This document shows positions 15,068 to 15,406 of a stretch of DNA of 15,406 nt, one piece after another. The translations under genes and the position numbers were made by a program. The notes beneath the pieces are model-generated. The model was not told where the DNA came from and made no database searches. It saw only the letters and a program-made list of their open reading frames with translations. Each line of letters opens with the position of its first letter. Within the stretch, counting starts at the first letter, position 1. Origin of the DNA: Shewanellaceae bacterium (lineage in GTDB: Bacteria > Pseudomonadota > Gammaproteobacteria > Enterobacterales > Shewanellaceae); contig JADHND010000013.1 of assembly GCA_016779685.1 (NCBI GenBank), forward strand, positions 1-15,406. The letters run 5' to 3'.

Positions 15068-15094
15068 AAAGTCACCTTCGCGGTGGCTTTTTTT
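15068..15094 (+). terminator. Intrinsic terminator of the four-lipoprotein operon
   Basis: A nine-bp stem (AAAGTCACC at 15068-15076 with GGTGGCTTT at 15082-15090, one G-T pair), loop TTCGC, and an unbroken T run from 15088 to 15094. It lies 25 bases after the DUF799 stop codon. Confidence 0.87.
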
Positions 15095-15406
15095 ATGTCG
15101 GTATCTTAGAGGGGCGTTGCGGCTTGCTTGGTATTTAGGTGAGCGCGCATGCGTATGTTGGTTTAATGTTTTTATTTTATTAACATAATTAGGAAAATGT
15201 TTTTTTTTTGCGGCTTTATTTTTTTTAAGTTGAATGATGCAAAAGGTTCAGTATAATAAAGGTTAATTTGTTATGATTGCCGTGACTTTATTATATTAAA
15301 GTTATCATTCGTCGCCCTCTTTTCTCAACATAGCCTCGTTCCATTTAAAATAACATTTGCAATATTAACGTCAACTTAATGAGTGCTGGTATAACCCAAC
15401 GCCAAC
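15095..15406. other. AT-rich intergenic end of window
   Basis: 312 bases without a supported gene. It contains two long T runs (15200-15209 and 15219-15226), a rightward promoter (15230-15257) and a 6-bp inverted repeat ACTTTA/TAAAGT around TTATAT at 15285-15302. An ATG at 15379 stays open to the edge, but no ribosome site precedes it, so I do not call it. Confidence 0.6.
15230..15257 (+). promoter_or_regulatory. Strong-looking promoter pointing out of the window
   Basis: -35 TTGAAT (15230-15235), 16-base spacer, perfect -10 TATAAT (15252-15257). The T tracts at 15200-15226 fall about 38-64 bases before the predicted start, where UP elements bind the RNA polymerase alpha subunit. The gene it serves lies beyond the right edge. 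Confidence 0.5.

Overview
The window reads as chromosomal DNA of a gammaproteobacterium, probably a free-living, host-associated or marine one. The reasons are a conserved CsgG / DUF4810 / DUF799 lipoprotein cluster, classic lipoboxes, a near-consensus CRP-type site and AT-leaning intergenic DNA. No genus can be named from sequence alone. Twelve genes are supported. Eleven have a visible N-terminus, and every one of those begins with a lipoprotein or Sec signal peptide. The twelfth is cut by the window edge and is a paralogue of its lipoprotein neighbour. The window therefore encodes only envelope or secreted proteins, with no cytoplasmic enzyme, transporter, tRNA, IS or CRISPR.

Left part (2-3017, + strand): two tandem paralogous FG-GAP-like beta-propeller proteins with regularly placed Cys-x-Gly-Val...Cys loops; the second is a lipoprotein. 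Convergent to them (3034-4619, - strand) is a two-gene unit of distantly paralogous, cysteine-rich secreted proteins of unknown function. A perfect 13-bp inverted repeat separates it from a large - strand gene (4738-7905). That gene encodes a surface-type lipoprotein with a repetitive Ser/Thr/Pro-rich stalk, a lamin-tail-like domain, a Ca-binding Asp-rich loop, a metzincin-type zinc protease domain and a C-terminal EF-hand-like loop. Its long leader holds a CRP-like site and an orphan perfect Shine-Dalgarno sequence.

Middle right (8527-12387, - strand): a tightly packed three-gene operon. The first gene encodes a 761-residue exported protein with a hydrophobic helical module resembling the region that follows the catalytic domain in some ADP-ribosylating toxins. 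The next two encode tandem paralogous exported proteins of about 260 residues. By my reading these have an ADP-ribosyltransferase (Arg-Ser-Glu class) fold outline with all three catalytic motifs changed. This split, toxin-like operon, possibly built on pseudoenzymes, is the best candidate for an undescribed system here. Its promoter region carries two copies of TATGTTGCA exactly 40 bp apart, one lying within the predicted promoter spacer.

Right end (12728-15042, + strand): a four-lipoprotein operon (CsgG/HfaB-like with a FlgT-C-like tail, a small PEGA-like lipoprotein, DUF4810, DUF799/GNA1162-like), closed by a clear intrinsic terminator at 15068-15094. A strong-looking promoter at 15230-15257 points out of the window.

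The genes may together form an outer-surface interaction locus (adhesive propellers, protease, toxin-like operon, CsgG-type outer-membrane assembly). That joint role is inference from exported status and proximity only.
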